Assembly (NCBI GenBank): GCA_020226215.1
Contig: CM035232.1
Coordinates: 13,428,316 to 13,492,315 of the forward strand
Reading direction: 5' to 3'
DNA from: Sindora glabra
Taxonomy: Eukaryota > Streptophyta > Magnoliopsida > Fabales > Fabaceae
Length of the DNA stretch: 64,000 nt
Made by a program: the position numbers and the translations under genes. A model generated the notes under the pieces. The model ran no database searches. It worked only from the letters and a program-made list of their open reading frames with translations, and was not told the origin of the DNA. Positions 50,330 through 62,372 of the stretch are shown piece by piece. Position 1 is the first letter of the stretch. The number at the start of each line of letters is the position of its first letter.

Positions 50330-51300
50330 TATATAATAGCAACAAATTCGATCCAATTGCAGTTTCCAAAATTTAGTGGCAAAAATTTCAACAACTGGAG
50401 CATCAAGTTGAGAGTATACTTCAAATCTCAAGATCTGTGGAATTTAATGGAAAATGACTATACCGAGGTGAAAGATCAGCAGAAGTTTGAAGTATTAGAG
50501 AGAAATAAGCAAAATGCATTACTAAAGGCCAAAAGAAAATATCAGAAAGCACTGTATGCGATCTTCCAAGCTGTTGAAGATCATATATTTGAAAAAAATA
50601 TCATTTACAAATATATCAAAAGAAACATAGGATATTCTGCAGAGATCCTACAAAGATGATGATTGTGTCAGACAAGTAAAGTTACAAACATTATGAGGTG
50701 ATTGAGTCGTTAAACATGAATGAATTAGAATCCATTCCAACATATTTTGATTGAGTTCAGACCATTGTTAACTAATTAAGATCTAATGGTGAAGATATTT
50801 CAGACACCAGAGTTATAGTAAAGATCATGCTATCTTTAATCTTAAAGTTTGAATATGTTATTATGGTGATTGAAGAACCGCATGATATATCATCCATGTC
50901 AATGGATAGGTTATTGAGTTCGTTATGCACACATAAACACCAAATAAGCAAAAAGCCTACTAAGTCAAATTTTGAGCAAGCTTTACACAATAGAATGATC
51001 CAACAAAATCATAGAGATTACTAAGGTGGTCGAAGACGTGGAGGTTATCAAAGAGGCCGAGGACGTAGAAACTATTAAGATAACAGACAAGGAGGAGCAC
51101 ATAAAAGAGGTGATTATTTTAATACCATCAATAGAGAAAGATCAAATGATGGCAATCTTTTTAGAAGTCGAAGAGATTATAGGAGAACAGGAAATAGATC
51201 TAATGTCCAATATCATAGATGCAAAAAATTTGGACATTACAAAAATAAATGTTACTCTAAGATGCCAAATAAGTCGTCAAAATGTGCAAATGTAGTAGAT
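50330..51300 (+). pseudogene. Copia gag remnant
   Basis: Particle protein remnant. Opens with 'LQFPKFSGKNFNNWSIKLR', the DUF4219-type start, then 'ILKFEYVIMVIEEPHDISSM' of the UBN2 domain, then an Arg/Gly-rich basic stretch (about 51025-51080), then a zinc knuckle at 51211-51258. The knuckle keeps C, H and C of C-x2-C-x4-H-x4-C, but the first Cys codon is now TAT (Tyr). Stops after residue 'RDY' (51022) and elsewhere break the frame. Confidence 0.85.
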
Positions 51301-54300
51301 GTTGAAGAAAATTTAGTTCTCATATATAAAACAAATGAGTCAGATATGAAACATGTAAATACATTGTATCTTGATACTGGAGCTACTAATCACATGTGTG
51401 GAAAAAAGGAGCTTTTCTCGCATATGGATGAATCTGTATGTGCAAAAGTAAATTTTGGAAACAAATCCAAAATTTTTGTTATAGGAAAAGGTGACATCAG
51501 TACACAATCTAAAGATAGTACAAATGTTACTATTATTGATATCTATTATGTGTTAGGACTTTTTTAGAATTTATTTAGTGCAAGCCAACTTTCTAAAAAA
51601 AAGGCACAAAATTGATATTCAAGATGGAATTTGCACAATCAAAAGCAAAAATAGCAAGATGATTCCAAAAGTACAAATGATGCAGAATCGTATATTTTCT
51701 TTAAATTTGTAAACAAAAGCTTTGATGAGTCTTTCAACAACCTTAAAAGATGAAAATTAGTTATGGCATTTTCAATTTGGTCATTTAAATTTTTAAGGGT
51801 TGAAGCTGTTAGCTTAGAAAAAGATGATTACCGGTTTACCAGTAATTGATATTCCTGATCAGCAATGTGAAGGATGTATCCTTGGAAAACAATACAGAGA
51901 TTCCTTTCCAGTTAGAAAAGCTAGAAGAGCCAAACAATTATTGGAGTTAGCACACACAAACATCTATGGTCCTATTGAGGTAGAATCACTTGGACATAAA
52001 AGGTACACTTTAATTTTTGTGGATAATTTTAGCAGAAATATTGGATATATTTTCTCAAAGAAAAATTAGTGGCTTTTGAGAAATTCATAGAATTTATAAT
52101 TGTTATTGAAAAGTAAAGTGGCTTCTATGTGAAAACTCTAAGATCTGACAAAGGTAGAGAGTTTACATTAAATGAATTTTAAATTTTTACGAAAGTTAAG
52201 AAATTTAGCATTAATTGATAGCCAATCATACTCTTCAATAGAATGGTGTAGCTAAAAGAAAAAAATAGAATAATTATTGAAATGATCAAAAGTTTACTAA
52301 AAGCTAAATCTTTGTCAAAATCTTTTTAAGCAAAAGCTATTGCCTTTACTGTATTTTTATTAAACAAATGTCCAACAAAGAGTACTCTTGGAAGAACTCC
52401 TGAAGAAGCTTGGAATGATAACAAGCCAAATGTTTCCTTCCTGCATATATTTGGATGTATTGCATATCCCCATATTCCAGATGAATAAAGAAAGAAGTTA
52501 AATCATAAAAGCTAGAAATACATTTTCATTGGCTACAATATTGTGATCAAAGGATACAAATTATACAACCCAGTGACAGAAGAAGTAATTATTAGTAGAG
52601 ACGTCCAATTCATTAAAGATAAAGCTTGGACTTGGATCAGAGTAACGAACAACAGCATGAAAGAGTCATTATAAATGAATCAAAGTTAGCTAAATTAAAT
52701 AGTTGTGTTCCAAATAATTCATCTCCTATTAGAATTTCTCCTTCACCAATAATAATTCTAGAAACTTCAACACGTCCCCAATGAAAGTGAGTGTTACCAG
52801 CCCGCTTGAATGATTATGTAATCACATCAAATAATGACAATGAAGATATAACTGTTAATAAAACAATTGTGAACTTTTTCCTATTTGCAAATTATGATCC
52901 AATTTTCTATAAAGATGCAGCAACAAATGAATGATGGATTCAAGCAATGGATGATGAAATCCATTCAATCGAGAAAATTGATACATGGGAGTCAACCATT
53001 TTACCACCTGATAAAAGGCTTATTGGTATCAAATAGGTGTACAAGATAAAGTTTAAGCTTGATGGTCAAGTTGATCATTGCAAAGCTAGATTGGTGGTCA
53101 AAAGCTACAAGTAGAAGTTAGGAATTGATTATTTTGAGGTATTTGCACTAGTTTTTAGAATGGATACTATTCGAATAATTCTTGCCCTTGTAGCATAGAA
53201 TAAATGGAAGATCCATCAAATGAATGTAAAGTCAGCATTTCTAAATGGCATCCTTGAAGAAGAAGTTTATGTTAAGCAACCATAAGGCTATTTAAAGAAA
53301 GGATATGAAGAAAAAGTCTACCGCTTAAAAAAAGTTTTGTATGGATTAAAATAGGCACCTTGAGCATGGTATACGCGGATCGATGCATATCTACTACAAG
53401 ATGGATTCCATAAGTATCTTCATAAGCATGCTCTACACATCAAGTCAGAAGCTAATGGGGGTTTAATAATTGTATGCCTTTATGTTGATGACTCGATATT
53501 TACAGAAAGTTCTGAAAAGATGTTTGCAGAATTTAGAGAGGCTAAGACCAGCTAGTTTGAAATGATAGATATAGGACTGATGGCTTATTTCTTAGGTATT
53601 GAAGTGCATCAGATTGATAAAGGAATTTTCATCTCTTAATAAAAATATGCTAATGATATTCTAAAAAAGTTAAAATGGAATCAGCAGTTCCAATCCGAAC
53701 CTCAATTGTTGAACATCTCAAGATAAAGAAAGAAGGTAGCGAAGAACTAGTAAACCTAACTTATTTTAAAAGCATAGTTGGTAGTCTACGTTATTTGATT
53801 TCTACTAAGCTAGATATTGTTTATAGAGTTAGGATTATCAGTTATTTCATGGAAAAGTCATATCAATCACACTTACAAGTAGTAAAATAAATTTTACTGT
53901 ATGTCAATGGTACTCGAGATCATGGACTATTCTACACTTATTTTAATGATTTCAATTTAGTTGGATATACAAATAGTGACTAAGTAGGTGACATTGAACC
54001 CAGAAAAAGCACTTCTGGTTATATTTTCTATATTGGGAATAATATTTTTTCTTGGTCATCAAAGAAGCAACAAGTAGTGGCTTTATCAACTGCAAAAGCT
54101 AAATATATAGTAGCAGCATTTGCAGCATGTCAAGCAATTTGGATTCGTAAATTACTTGAAAAGTTAAAACAAGGATAAGAATTTCTAACAACAATTATGT
54201 GTAATAACAAGTCAACAATTTCATTAGCAAAAAATATAGTCTTTCATGGCGAAAGCAAGCACATTGGTATCAAGTATCACTACATCAAAGAACTAATCAA

Positions 54301-54424
54301 GAATAAAGAAATACAGTTAAAATTTTGTAGATCTGATGAACAACTTGCGGATATTTTAACAAAGCCACTCAAAACAAATGCATTTAAGAAGTTAAAGATA
54401 ATGCTCAATGTTATTTCAAAATAA
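51301..54424 (+). pseudogene. Copia pol remnant (PR, IN, RT, RNase H)
   Basis: Dead polyprotein with domains in copia order. Protease: 'LDTGATNHMCG' (about 51370). Pre-integrase zinc site: 'LWHFQFGHLNF' and 'CEGCILGKQ' (51755-51890). Integrase core: 'FVDNFSR' (52015) and 'RSDKGREF' (52143) keep the two Asp residues, but the third acid in N-G-V-A-E-R-K is Lys (about 52243). Reverse transcriptase: 'MNVKSAFLNG' (53220) and the catalytic 'YVDDS' (53481). RNase H: 'KAKYIVAAFAACQAIW' (54095) and the terminal 'ADILTKPL' (54345). At least a dozen in-frame stops and some frameshifts are present. Confidence 0.9.
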
Positions 54425-54429
54425 ATTTA

Positions 54430-54438
54430 AAGGGAGGT
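54430..54438 (+). other. Polypurine tract of the copia element
   Basis: aagggaggt, a purine run ending directly before the 3' LTR, in the place of the plus-strand primer. Confidence 0.8.
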
Positions 54439-55010
54439 TATTGAAATTAGTTAAATTAATTTTAGAATTAAAAAATATAATAATATGAATGATGGTAATC
54501 CAAAAACTTAGCCATGAAGACAGTAGCCAAGGTGGTAATATACGACGGCAACAAGCAAGCTAAAATGTTAGAAGTTAAAATGGGCGTCAAACTGCTACTT
54601 GATAAGACTATAGTATATCAACTTGCAAAAGCTCTGAAGCTGACTTTACAATTAGTAAGTCTTGGAAATTGTAAAATAAAAATAATACATTAATGGAAAG
54701 TAGTTAGCAAGCATCACTATATATACCTAGGAGTTTAGATCTACTATTTTAGTATCACTTTGAAGAAATAGTATTTTTTGCTTGAAAGCAATTACTCCAC
54801 AGAGCAAAGAGCAACAAAGAGAGAGATTTTATTAGTGTGAGAAAAATTAAGTGTTATTTTGTAAAAAGTGTGTGAAGAAAAATTATAATTTGTATTTGTG
54901 AGAATTATTACAATTTAGAAAAAATATTTTCTTTCATCTTTACTCATTTTCCACATATTTCCTTTTAACTTTTGGTACCAATATTATTAGCAAATATATT
55001 AGTTCCAACA
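54439..55010 (+). repeat. 3' LTR of the copia element
   Basis: Same length and end-to-end match to the 5' LTR. Its first two bases are TA instead of TG, a G-to-A change that alters the terminal dinucleotide needed for integration. Confidence 0.92.
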
Positions 55011-55263
55011 ATATAAAAAATGTGTGATTATAAATTTTGAGTAAATATACATGGGAATAGTAATTGCTCACCATGATAAGACCATTCACTTAAATTTTTA
55101 GATTTAGATTAAAAGTGGTCATTGCCATTTAAAGAAGGACAATTTTGGTAGAGTTCAAAGTGGCATATATTTAGATTGCATAATTAATGGATGAATTGAT
55201 ATTTATATTTATTTATGATTCAATTAAATATTTATATTTACAAGATTATTTCTAAAATTATAG

Positions 55264-55850
55264 TCAATGGGATGAGAGATGTCTTGAGAAGTTGATTTCA
55301 CCTAATCTATCTTTTGTATCATGGGGGTGGGTTTTAGAAAATAGTCTCATGGTTCCAGAGATTATGCATACAATCTGAAAGAAGAAGGGATTGGATGGAT
55401 TAAAAGGAGTGAAACTCAATATGCAGAAGCCGTATGATAAAGTAAAATGACCTTTGGTGATCAAAATATTGGAATTATTTGGTTTTTATGTCAAATTTAT
55501 TCAATAAATTTATCAAATGTATTTTAACAATTTAATTTTCACTTCTACAAAATGAAAGTATCTTTGTGTGTTTTAAGCTTATCAGAGGTATTCGTAAAGA
55601 CGATCCATCATCCTTTTAGTTGTTCATTTTAATTTCAGAAGTTTTCTCAAGACTCCTATGCGGGCATAACAAAACAACTTAATTTATGGGATTAAAGTAC
55701 ATAATTGGAAGGTGTCAACAGGTACCTCTCTTGATGTTCATAGATACAATGTCATTATTTCCTAAAAAGCTAACATACATAAGGCATAAGGTCTACGAGA
55801 AAGTTGGTTAGAACAGCGAGTTAATTTCTAAAAATTCGGGATTTTCTTTT
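55264..55850 (+). pseudogene. L1-type LINE reverse transcriptase fragment
   Basis: Plus-strand translation gives 'EKLISPNLSFVSWGW' and 'LENSLMVPEIMHTI', then 'GVKLNMQKPYDKVK' and 'VIKILELFGFYVKFIQ', then in a shifted frame 'MFIDTMSLFPKK' where F-A-D-D should be, and 'QRVNF' with 'FGIFF' near the end. This is the standard order of the LINE RT core. All catalytic motifs are damaged. From about 55850 the LINE is replaced by a minisatellite-bearing element. The open frame on the opposite strand here (55264-55464) is only a shadow. Confidence 0.75.
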
Positions 55851-56035
55851 CCTCTATTATATAATGTAATGTAATTCTCAAGAATTTAATTATTTGTAAT
55901 ATAATATTGCCATATTTTGTTCAATTAGAAATATTTCTAAGAATGTTCTAATATTAAATTTTAATTATTTTAAATATTTTAAAAATATTATTTAATTACA
56001 AAAGATATTCATAATAAAAATAAAATTATTAATAA

Positions 56036-56500
56036 TGATAAGTGATGGTTGACGATGATTGATGATAGTTACTAAAAGTATGTGATGATAGATGAGATTA
56101 TTAGTAATAAATAGTGATTGACAATAGTCATCAAGAATAGATAGTGGCCAATAGTAGTTATCAAGTATGAAATAGTGGCCAATGATGAGGGATAGTAGAC
56201 AATAGTCATCAACAGTGGATGATGACTAATGGTGGTTACCAATAATAGATGGTAATTGATGGTAATTATTAATAGTAGATAGTAGTAGTAGTAATCATTA
56301 ACAATAATAGTGGCTAGCAATGATAATTGATAATAAGTAATGATATACAGTGATCATCAATAATGAGTAGTAGTAAGTAGTAATTATTGACAGTGGTTGG
56401 CAGTGGTTACTGATGATAAGTGATATTTACTAACAGTAGGTAGTAAGGAGTAAACTTGATCATGATAAGTAGTAATCAATAATGATAATAACAGTGAAAT
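56036..56500. repeat. GAT-rich minisatellite, copy 1
   Basis: Loose units such as 'gatagtggccaatagtagttatcaa' and 'tagtaagtagtaatcatt'. Same type as 18650-19050. The frames open on the minus strand (56072-56320) are composition artefacts. Confidence 0.75.
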
Positions 56501-56995
56501 GAAATGTTAATGGCTATAAGATTTTAATATAATGGTAGACAAAGTAACTTATTTATATTAATTAAACATTCTCAAAACAGAACAACTTAATTTATGGGAT
56601 TAAAGTATATAACTGGGAGGTGTCAACAGGTACCTTTCTTGATGTTCATAGATACGACGTCATTATTTCTTAAAGAGCTAACATACATGAGGTATAAGGC
56701 CTACGGGAAAGTTAGTTAGAATAGCGAGTTAATTTCTAAAAATTCAGGATTTTCTTTTCCTTTATTATATAATGTATAATTTCTAAAAATTCAGGATTTT
56801 CTTTTCCTCTATTATATAATGTAATGTAATTCTCAAGAATTTAATTATTTGTAATATAATATTGCCATATTTTGTTCAATTAGAAATATTTTTAAGAATG
56901 TTATAATATTATATTTTAATTATTTTAAATATTTTAAAAATATTATTTAATTACAAAATATATTCATAATAAAAATGGAATTATTAACAATGATG

Positions 56996-57450
56996 AGTGA
57001 TGGTTGACAATGATTGACGATAGTTACTAAAGATATGTGATGGTAGATCAGATTACTAGTAATAAATAGTGATTGACAATGGTCATCAAGAATAGATAGT
57101 GGCCAATAGTAGTTATCAGGTATGAAATAGTGGCCAATGATGAGTGATAGTAGACAATAATTATCAACAGTGGATGGTGATTAATGGTGGTTACCAATAA
57201 TAGATGGTGATTGGTGGTAATCATTAATAATAGATGGTAGTTAGTAGTAATCATTAACAATGATAGTGGCTAGCAATGATAATTGATAATAAGTAATGAT
57301 ATACAGTGGTAATCAATAATGAGTAGTAGTAAGTAGTAATCATTAATAGTGGTTAGCAGTGATTATCGGTGATAAGTGATATTTACTAACAATAGTTAGT
57401 AAGGAGTAAACTTGATCATGATAAATAGTGATCAATAATGATAATAGCAG
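56996..57450. repeat. GAT-rich minisatellite, copy 2
   Basis: Tandem copy of 56036-56500 with scattered substitutions and small length changes. Confidence 0.78.
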
Positions 57451-57527
57451 TGAAATGAAATGTTAATGGTTATAAGATTTTAATAGAATAGTGGACAAAA
57501 TAACTTATTTATATTAATTAAACATTC

Positions 57528-59530
57528 ACATATTATAGAAATATAGAATTCTTTATAAAAATATTTCAAGAGAATATTAGATTAAAAATATTTTTAGAAA
57601 TATTTTTTTAAAATATGAATTAAACATAGAGATCTTAAGTTCCCTTAAAACATGTTGGGGAATATAAAAAATTTCTGCAAACTAAATGTCAATTTAGGAT
57701 CAACATGAATTAGGTCATCACTAACTTTATCAACTAGGGGTTAAATTAGGCTAATGCATGGATAAACATTTATCCGGTTATCTTTATAAGAGATAATTTT
57801 TTATATTATATAAACTAATATTATAAAGTAATAAATACTAATTAAAATGCTTTTGTAATTTAATGTAAATTTAGGTATTCTTAAATTATTTGTTTTAGAT
57901 AAACTATTATAATCTAGTTATCCAAATTAATTTTAGATTAGTATTATATAAAAATTAAATTTAAAAATAAATTTAGATACAAACTAGCTTTTTAAAAAAA
58001 ATATAATAATGTAATTTCAAATATTATTGTTATTAAATATCATAATCTTGCACAAACTTTTTTATATGGAATATGTTCTCTTCAACTTTTGAAACTTTTT
58101 ACTGGAATGTTTATCATGTTATTTGCACTTTCTATTTCAAATTAATATTTCGTCATGGTCTACTTTTACTAGTATATGGCCTCCAGGAAGAGTTCCAACT
58201 TGGACACGTCTTTCCTTGAGTGAACTTATTTATTAGTATTAAAAATCAATTTTATTGTAATTCCAAATTTAATTAAATAATTTTTTTTAATTTATATTGA
58301 TGTTCAATTATTTATTCTATTAAAGTAATTTTAAGAAATAAAATATTAAGTAAATAGATTATTTATATTGATAAATATAAAAAGTTTAAATTAGGAATAA
58401 AAATATAAATTCAAAAAATTTTAATATTAAAATTATTTTTTAATATTATCATAAAAAGATAACAATAACAAAGAATATAATAATGAAAAAATAATAATGA
58501 CAATAATAATTAAATAGATAAATAAATGGATCCAGTTTAATCTTGTATATATGGGTCATTTGTGCATTCTATAAAATATTTTAATTAAATTATAAATAGA
58601 TAAATTAATCATCAATAACCCATCTATTAATACTTCAATTCAAATATATCCGGTTCATTCATTTGTCACACCTAACCCAAATTTAATCCAATAACAGAAT
58701 TATGGCTAAGTTGTAAAAAAAAAAATCGAACAAAAGGCAATTAAAACAGAACATCGGGCGACAAATAATTGTGATTCTTGCTTTTCTATCTTCATCTTGT
58801 TGCTTTGACAATTATACAGAACTTTCTTCACTATTTTCTCCGTCTGCTAATGGATGGTATTGATCACACCAAAAAAAAAAATTGGTGAATGAGGACAACT
58901 GCCATATCATACCTTCTCAGACGTATGGAACTACATCCACCTATTGCAGAAACTCGTAAAATTGTAGATGCAAAGATCATGTAGAAGTTGATTAACATCT
59001 TAAAATAAGAAGACATGAATCATTACACAACCTGATAGTAAAATTTGATACACAGCATGACATAATGCCCAAAATTAAAGTCTTATTTTTTTTTAACTCA
59101 TGCAACAGTTACAAAAAGAAGCGACATTTTCTCTCAATGCATTTTGTTAACCACTTGATATATTAAAAAATCAATCATTTCTGAAGAGTGGATATTAAGA
59201 CAAATTTTTTTTTTTTAAAAAAAAGTAGGACTCAAGAGAGCAGAATTAAGATTATGATTGGATATATTAAAAATAACACCTACAATTTATATTCAAGTTA
59301 AGCATAGTAAAATTTGTGTAAGAGAACATACTGATATATTGATTGATATTGAAGAGCCAAATCTTCTTTCTTCTCTTTAGTTTGTTCCTGAAGCATAAAC
59401 TTATATGTTTCTGTGTCATTTTCATTCTAAGAGTACAATCGAAAAACCCAATTGAGTGATTACGTACTAACAAGACGTGAGCTTAATAAATAGCATGTTC
59501 TCTCTAGATGAATTTTATTTAGATTATAAT
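57528..59530. other. Intergenic AT-rich DNA
   Basis: No gene recognised. A small hairpin (caccaa - A-run - ttggtg) is at about 58866-58887. T- and A-runs lie at 59200-59223. Confidence 0.5.
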
Positions 59531-59770
59531 CTTATTTTAATTTTTAAGATTGATTTTTTATTAATTTCATTTTTGATTAAAAATTTGTATCAATTTAATT
59601 TTTATAAAATTAAAAATTCATAAATTCTAATTCTTCCATATATAAGATGGAATATAGAATTATTGTATGAAAGAATTAAAATTTAAAAATTTTTGATGTT
59701 GTAAGGATTAAATTAATACAAACTTTTAATTTTGAATAAAATTAATAAAAATTTAATTTTACAATATCAA
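59531..59770. mobile_element. Foldback MITE with ~80-bp inverted arms
   Basis: The left arm, from 'ttttattaatttcatttttg' through 'ttgtatcaatttaattttta' to 'attctaattctt', pairs with the right arm ending 'aattttattaataaaa' in reverse complement at roughly 80% of positions. The unpaired centre is about 25-30 bp ('ccatatataagatggaatat'). No coding capacity. Confidence 0.65.
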
Positions 59771-60571
59771 AACAATTTTTTTTTATTTGTCAATTAATGA
59801 GAATTTGAATTCTAAAGATAACTCTTATTAGAAGAGTTTAAAAAGGAAAAACTAATGTTCTAATTTTTGAAATAATTATCCTAATATATTACCATTTTAT
59901 GTAGCAAAAATTTAATTTAATGTAAAATTCAAAAGATTGGATATTTTTATTATTGAATTTTTTATTTTATTTTAAAATTTATAATTTTTATTTTAAATCT
60001 AAAATAAGTGTTTTTAACAGTGAGAATACTCGAAGTCTTGGATACTTTTAGGATGAAAACGATAGATTCGTCGATCGTTGAAGGAGGACCATAAATTAGA
60101 TACGCTATCTTTTTATCAAATTCCCTTGGGCATGAATATGGGGCTAACGGGCCATATGACGGTCAATAATTCTATTTCCACGCATGAATTTTTATTTATT
60201 TATCTATTTCATGAAAGGAAAATTTGTTTATCTATTTTAATTCGCGTCTTTTTCTTTTGTGCAAACACAGATTTAACATTTCTCATATTCTTAAACAAAT
60301 AACTTTGTAAGCAATTTGGAAAAATGGAAAACTAGATGACTAACTGGAGCATATTTTTGAAAATAAATGAATAAAATAAAAGCATTTCTTTCAATTATGA
60401 AAACGATGAGGTTCTCATAAATACAACAAAAATTAAAAAAGGATTCTTACCTTTCACCGTTTACCGATATAAGTGGAATTTGATGCGCATCAAATCTTTA
60501 AGTTGACCCGAAAATATCTTTTTGTTTTTTAATCATTCCATATCAGATTTTCTAGTCCAACATGCAATATA
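59771..60571. other. Intergenic AT-rich DNA
   Basis: A 74-codon open frame at 60078-60302 (+) has no recognisable domain and low-complexity Phe-rich sequence at its end. I do not call it a gene. Confidence 0.5.
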
Positions 60572-60700
60572 TGTTAAAAATGAGATTTTAAATTAAATTT
60601 TAAATGTTATTAAAGATAAAATAATAATATAAATTTATAAAATTTTCTTTAATAGACATAAAAAATTTAAAAATTAATTTTAAAATTCAATTTCAACATG
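60572..60700. mobile_element. Small MITE-like repeat, copy 2
   Basis: Ends 'gttaaaaatgagattttaaa' and 'aaaattcaatttcaacatgg' resemble the ends of 36895-37031, and the interior 'aaatttataaaattt' and 'ataaaaaatttaaaaatt' also match. Confidence 0.4.
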
Positions 60701-62182
60701 GTACTCCTCTATTACCTTTAGAGAGACTTACACCCTATAAAAATTATCTACCTAAAACTATTCCTTGACTCGGAAGTCTTGAGAAAAGAACTTCAATTAA
60801 AATATTTAATAGCATGACAATATATTTATACAAAATTTTTACCTTAAGCACACACAATAGAATCGTAAATAATCAGGTGAAATCCAATTTACAAAATAAT
60901 TTAATCTGTGGACAGCATGGTTGTTATCATCACCACCGCACCACTGCTGTTTTTAATTTAGGAAGGAGAGAATAATTAAGTATCATACCATGAGGTAGAA
61001 TAAAAGAAGTTAAAAGTTGACACGCTTGGGTCACTATCGTGGATCGTGGAAGAATAAGTTTTTGCTCTCCAAATAAACCTTCTCAAAAGGAACTATATAT
61101 TGCTGCATATTTTAGAAAAAAATGAGCAAGCAAAATGGAAATTTATCATTGATAGACACCTGGATGCCCCAGCAGGTTCCTTGTCATCTTTTTGCTGGAT
61201 CTACTATTATTTTTAAAAGTGAAGAACATTTTTTTTATTGAAAGGTTCGGCAAACTGCTCTATTTTTTTACCGTAGAAATAATAATTTAATTAATATATA
61301 TATGCAAAATTTTAAATTTAAATCCTATAATGAAAAATAAGAATTTTAAAATAATATAAAATGTCACTGTTTTAATAAATTACTTTATTTTATTATTAGA
61401 ATATGCCTTCTATCTCTTTAAATACTGATATTAATATTTACATATTCTTTACCTCCTTGAAATCCAAACCTGATCTTAATAAATGGATGGCGGAAGCTTA
61501 TGAATCTTTTGTAAAGTTTCACTTAATCAAGTATAAAATTTAAGTGAAAATATAGATTAATCAAAATTTGCATAAATTGAATAAAATCCCATGCCTTGTT
61601 TAGAAAAAAAAAAAAAACTTTTCAAATACTTGATTTAACATACTACGGGTGCACCGCGCCTGACAGACAAGTAACTTTAGGGTTAGCTTAGCTCATCACA
61701 CTGCCGTACCATTCATATATTACTACGTATTGAGTGCAATTAGTTAAGATATCGATTAAGACTCTGATTATTTTGTCTTCTAAGATATCTTTTCGAAAAA
61801 ATAAATTAATTTATTTGTACTATAATTTAAAAATATTTTATTTATTTATTGTTATATTTAAAAAATCTTATATAAAGTAACATAATTCTACTTTAAAATG
61901 TTTTTTTTTCTAGCCATCACGTTAATTAATATCATGTGTTATCATTAATCACAAAATATAAATAATATGACATTTTTTTTATACGTAAAAGTAAAGAAAA
62001 AAATTGCACAAACATATATTTTTTAGCAAAAGAAACAGAACCTTAAACACCCATACAAGTATTCTGTGGCTATTGTCAGTTCGCACCGATAGTACAGACA
62101 TAACTGGTCGAAACATAAATTAACATATATGACTTTCCTCCTGAATCATAAAACGTTTTAATTATTTTCCATTATGTAATAA
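60701..62182. other. Intergenic, no gene recognised
   Basis: AT-rich with a few less AT-rich patches (60915-60960, 61640-61730). No domain or RNA gene seen in them. Confidence 0.5.
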
Positions 62183-62372
62183 TAATAATAATAATAATAA
62201 GGGGAATTCTAAGTTACCATGTGGTACCAAACCCATGCTGATGTGGCAGCATGGAAAGCCATGGGATGAGAATATCTCATCCCATGGCTCTCCATGCTGC
62301 CACATCAGCATGAGTTTGGTACCACATAGATACCTTAACATGCACCTAAAAATAATAATAATAATAATAATA
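62183..62372. mobile_element. Hairpin foldback element flanked by ATA repeats
   Basis: An almost perfect inverted repeat: arms about 62211-62271 and 62275-62337 with only a 3-base loop (ata), matching at nearly every position from 'atgtggtaccaaac' to 'gatgaga'. The arms are much more GC-rich than the surroundings. Each side is bordered by an (ATA/TAA)n run of 20-25 bases (62178-62200 and 62347-62372). It could be a MITE or a young inverted duplication. Transcribed, it would form a ~60-bp hairpin that Dicer-like enzymes could cut. The frame 62162-62389 (-) across it is not a gene. Confidence 0.8.

Larger units (their letters stand above)
49739..55010 (+). mobile_element. Ty1/copia LTR retrotransposon, complete but dead
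   Basis: Two 572-bp LTRs (49739-50310 and 54439-55010) flank a 4.1 kb interior with a tRNA-Met primer site, gag, protease, integrase, reverse transcriptase and RNase H in copia order, and a purine tract before the 3' LTR. Flanks are ataaa on the left and atata on the right, so the 5-bp target duplication matches at four of five positions. The LTRs differ at roughly 10% of sites by eye, mostly transitions. The reading frame has many stops of the kind made by C-to-T change (CAA/CAG to TAA/TAG, TGG to TGA or TAG), which fits long silencing by methylation. Confidence 0.93.
55670..57527. repeat. ~910-950-bp tandem duplication of a LINE/transposon junction
   Basis: 55670-56577 and 56578-57527 are direct copies: both start with 'aacaacttaatttatgggat' and end with 'ttatattaattaaacattc'. 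Each unit holds the end of the LINE RT fragment, the AT-rich part and the minisatellite of the element. The second copy has an extra ~47-bp internal duplication around 56767-56820 ('ataatttctaaaaattcagg'). The copies differ at several percent of sites. Confidence 0.92.

Noticed and set aside
55264..55464. 66-codon frame on the minus strand
   Set aside because: It is the shadow of the plus-strand LINE reverse-transcriptase fragment.
56072..57260. Minus-strand frames with repeated H-x-L-L and T-T-I-x-H phrases
   Set aside because: They come from translating the GAT-rich minisatellite and are not proteins.
60078..60302. 74-codon plus-strand frame
   Set aside because: No recognisable motif and a low-complexity Phe-rich end.
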